Below the pieces are notes generated by a model. It made no database searches and was not told the origin of the DNA. It worked only from the letters and a program-made list of their open reading frames with translations. A DNA stretch of 5,313 nt from Fimbriimonadales bacterium (lineage in GTDB: Bacteria > Armatimonadota > Fimbriimonadia > Fimbriimonadales > GBS-DC), in contig JANXCK010000250.1 in the NCBI GenBank assembly GCA_025060055.1, forward strand, positions 1-5,313, given 5' to 3'. Below are positions 4,512 through 5,313 of the stretch, in pieces (position 1 is the first letter of the stretch; each line of letters opens with the position of its first letter). A program made the translations under genes and the position numbers.

Positions 4512-4949
4512 ATGCGTATCTTGGTGGTGGACGACGAGCCGATGGTACAACTGCTGCTCCGTCAGGCGCTGGCAGATGAAGGGCACGAAGTGGAGATTGC
4601 GCCTAACGGCGTTGCGGCGCTGGAACTGCTGACCCAGCGCAACTACGACTTGCTCTTCACCGATATCCACATGCCACGCAAGAGCGGTATCGACCTTGTG
4701 CGCGCCCTTCGCCAACAAGGTGAGCGCATTCCTATCGTCGTGATGGACAGCTACCCCGATTTGTTTGCGGAGAGCGAGGTCGGCGCAGAGGCGTTCGCCC
4801 TGCTTGCGAAGCCCTTTGACCTGTGCGAGGTGCGCCGCGTTCTCCGAGAAATCGAGTTTGCCCTCACCCCCGACGCCTCTCCCGCACCGCAGGAGAGGGG
4901 TGCAGCTGCCCCTCTTTCCCACGCAATAAGCGAGGGCGCAGGGAGATGA
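4512..4949 (+). CDS. Stand-alone response-regulator receiver protein
   Basis: This is a CheY-like receiver with no output domain, which would accept a phosphoryl group from an unseen histidine kinase. It has 145 residues. The acidic pocket is Asp7-Asp8, the phospho-acceptor is Asp51 in LFTDIHMP, and the conserved Lys is Lys100 in the AKPFD motif. The usual Thr/Ser switch residue is replaced: the beta-4 strand reads PIVVMDS, so Asp79 sits where Thr/Ser is expected, with Ser80 next to it. The receiver fold ends near residue 116. Residues 117-145 (Ala/Pro/Glu-rich) are encoded by a palindromic repeat, including the stop. The ATG was chosen because MRILVVDDEP is the typical family start, although no ribosome site precedes it. 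The next gene, a TonB-dependent receptor, starts 23 bp downstream, so they are probably cotranscribed. Confidence 0.85.
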   Translation: MRILVVDDEPMVQLLLRQALADEGHEVEIAPNGVAALELLTQRNYDLLFTDIHMPRKSGIDLVRALRQQGERIPIVVMDSYPDLFAESEVGAEAFALLAKPFDLCEVRRVLREIEFALTPDASPAPQERGAAAPLSHAISEGAGR

Positions 4950-4953
4950 GGGC
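4860..4953. repeat. 94-bp imperfect palindromic repeat at the end of the receiver gene
   Basis: The ends GCCCTCA (4860-4866) and TGAGGGC (4947-4953) are inverted copies. Inside, CCTCTCC (4876-4882) pairs with GGAGAGG (4892-4898), and AGAGGGG (4894-4900) can instead pair with CCCCTCT (4909-4915), giving two competing hairpins. The left end coincides with codon 117 of the response regulator, and the TGA stop lies in the right end. Confidence 0.6.
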
Positions 4954-4959
4954 TGAAGC

Positions 4960-4966
4960 GAGGTGA
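4960..4966 (+). promoter_or_regulatory. Ribosome binding site of the TonB-dependent receptor
   Basis: GAGGTGA is a seven-base match to the 16S rRNA 3' end, 6 nt before the ATG at 4973. It fixes this start with good confidence. Confidence 0.8.
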
Positions 4967-4972
4967 CACCCG

Positions 4973-5313
4973 ATGCGTATTCGCTGGAGTTTCACTGTGG
5001 CTGGCGTTCTTGGCGCTGTTGCGATGTGCTATTCGCAACGCACTTCTGAGACCGCCGAGTGGCTGTTTGCTGACCCCCAAGAAGTGGTCAAAACCGCCAC
5101 ACGCACGGAGCGCCCCGTCGCCGAATCGTTTACCACTGTGCGCGTGCTAACCCGCCGCGAAATCGAACTCAGTGGCGCCCAGACCATTCAGGAGCTGCTG
5201 GAGCGGATGGTGGTGGACTTCGAGGGGCAAGAGTCGTCGCAGCACCGTTTTCTCAGTATGCGTGGCGCCTACAGCGCGTCGGAGTTCAACGAGCGCATGC
5301 TGTTCTTGCTGGA
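4973..5313 (+). CDS. TonB-dependent outer-membrane receptor, N-terminal part (runs off the right edge)
   Basis: The window holds 113 codons of a gene that continues past the edge. The N-terminus has Arg2 and Arg4 followed by a hydrophobic run (about residues 5-18, WSFTVAGVLGAVAM), which fits a Sec signal peptide. Cys19 follows, but Met at -1 makes it a poor lipobox. Residues about 38-113 match the plug domain of TonB-dependent receptors: TATRTERPVAES, then VRVLTRREIELSGAQTIQELLERM, then a LSMRGAYS segment and MLFLL, close to the usual RG...V.VLLDG pattern. EVVKTATRTER also resembles the region around the TonB box. Such receptors bring siderophores, cobalamin, glycans or other large solutes across the outer membrane using TonB-ExbB-ExbD energy. 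The substrate cannot be told from this part. The gene follows the response regulator by 23 bp and has a strong ribosome site. Confidence 0.82.
   Translation, partial: MRIRWSFTVAGVLGAVAMCYSQRTSETAEWLFADPQEVVKTATRTERPVAESFTTVRVLTRREIELSGAQTIQELLERMVVDFEGQESSQHRFLSMRGAYSASEFNERMLFLL

Noticed and set aside
4290..4922. Minus-strand open frame of 210 codons opposite the response regulator
   Set aside because: It begins inside the palindromic repeat, runs antisense to a clear receiver domain and through the MITE-like element.

Overview
The window comes from a GC-rich, Gram-negative-type (diderm) bacterium. A TonB-dependent receptor begins at the right edge, which implies an outer membrane, and several genes have clear Shine-Dalgarno sites. 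The dense short palindromes between genes resemble what I associate with Armatimonadota and similar thermophile-rich lineages. That placement is a guess from style, not from a diagnostic gene.

Layout. Positions 1-234 hold the 5' end of an unrecognised gene on the minus strand. Positions 235-796 are non-coding apart from a divergent promoter region, and about 371-707 is packed with at least eleven hairpin-forming inverted repeats. The last eight of these form a unit of about 115 bp present in two tandem copies. From 797 to 4052 runs a plus-strand type II fatty acid synthesis operon: fabD, fabG, acpP, fabF. From 4053 to 4511 is a second repeat-rich spacer with several hairpins, a perfect 18-bp palindrome between 9-bp direct repeats, and a 113-bp element with perfect 17-bp terminal inverted repeats. 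A stand-alone response-regulator receiver protein (4512-4949) follows, and 23 bp later the N-terminus of a TonB-dependent outer-membrane receptor (4973 to the edge).

How the genes work together. FabD loads malonyl groups onto the acyl carrier protein AcpP, FabF condenses malonyl-ACP with the growing acyl-ACP, and FabG reduces the resulting 3-ketoacyl-ACP with NADPH. The genes are tightly packed: a 4-bp ATGA overlap for fabD/fabG, 59 bp with a hairpin before acpP, and 3 bp between acpP and fabF. All catalytic residues I checked are present. fabH and plsX, often neighbours of fabD, are not immediately upstream here.

The most notable features are the modular hairpin array upstream of fabD, a likely leaderless fabD promoter, the MITE-like element with a hairpin nested inside, a receiver protein whose conserved Thr/Ser switch position is Asp, and the fact that this receiver's last 29 codons and stop lie in a palindromic repeat.
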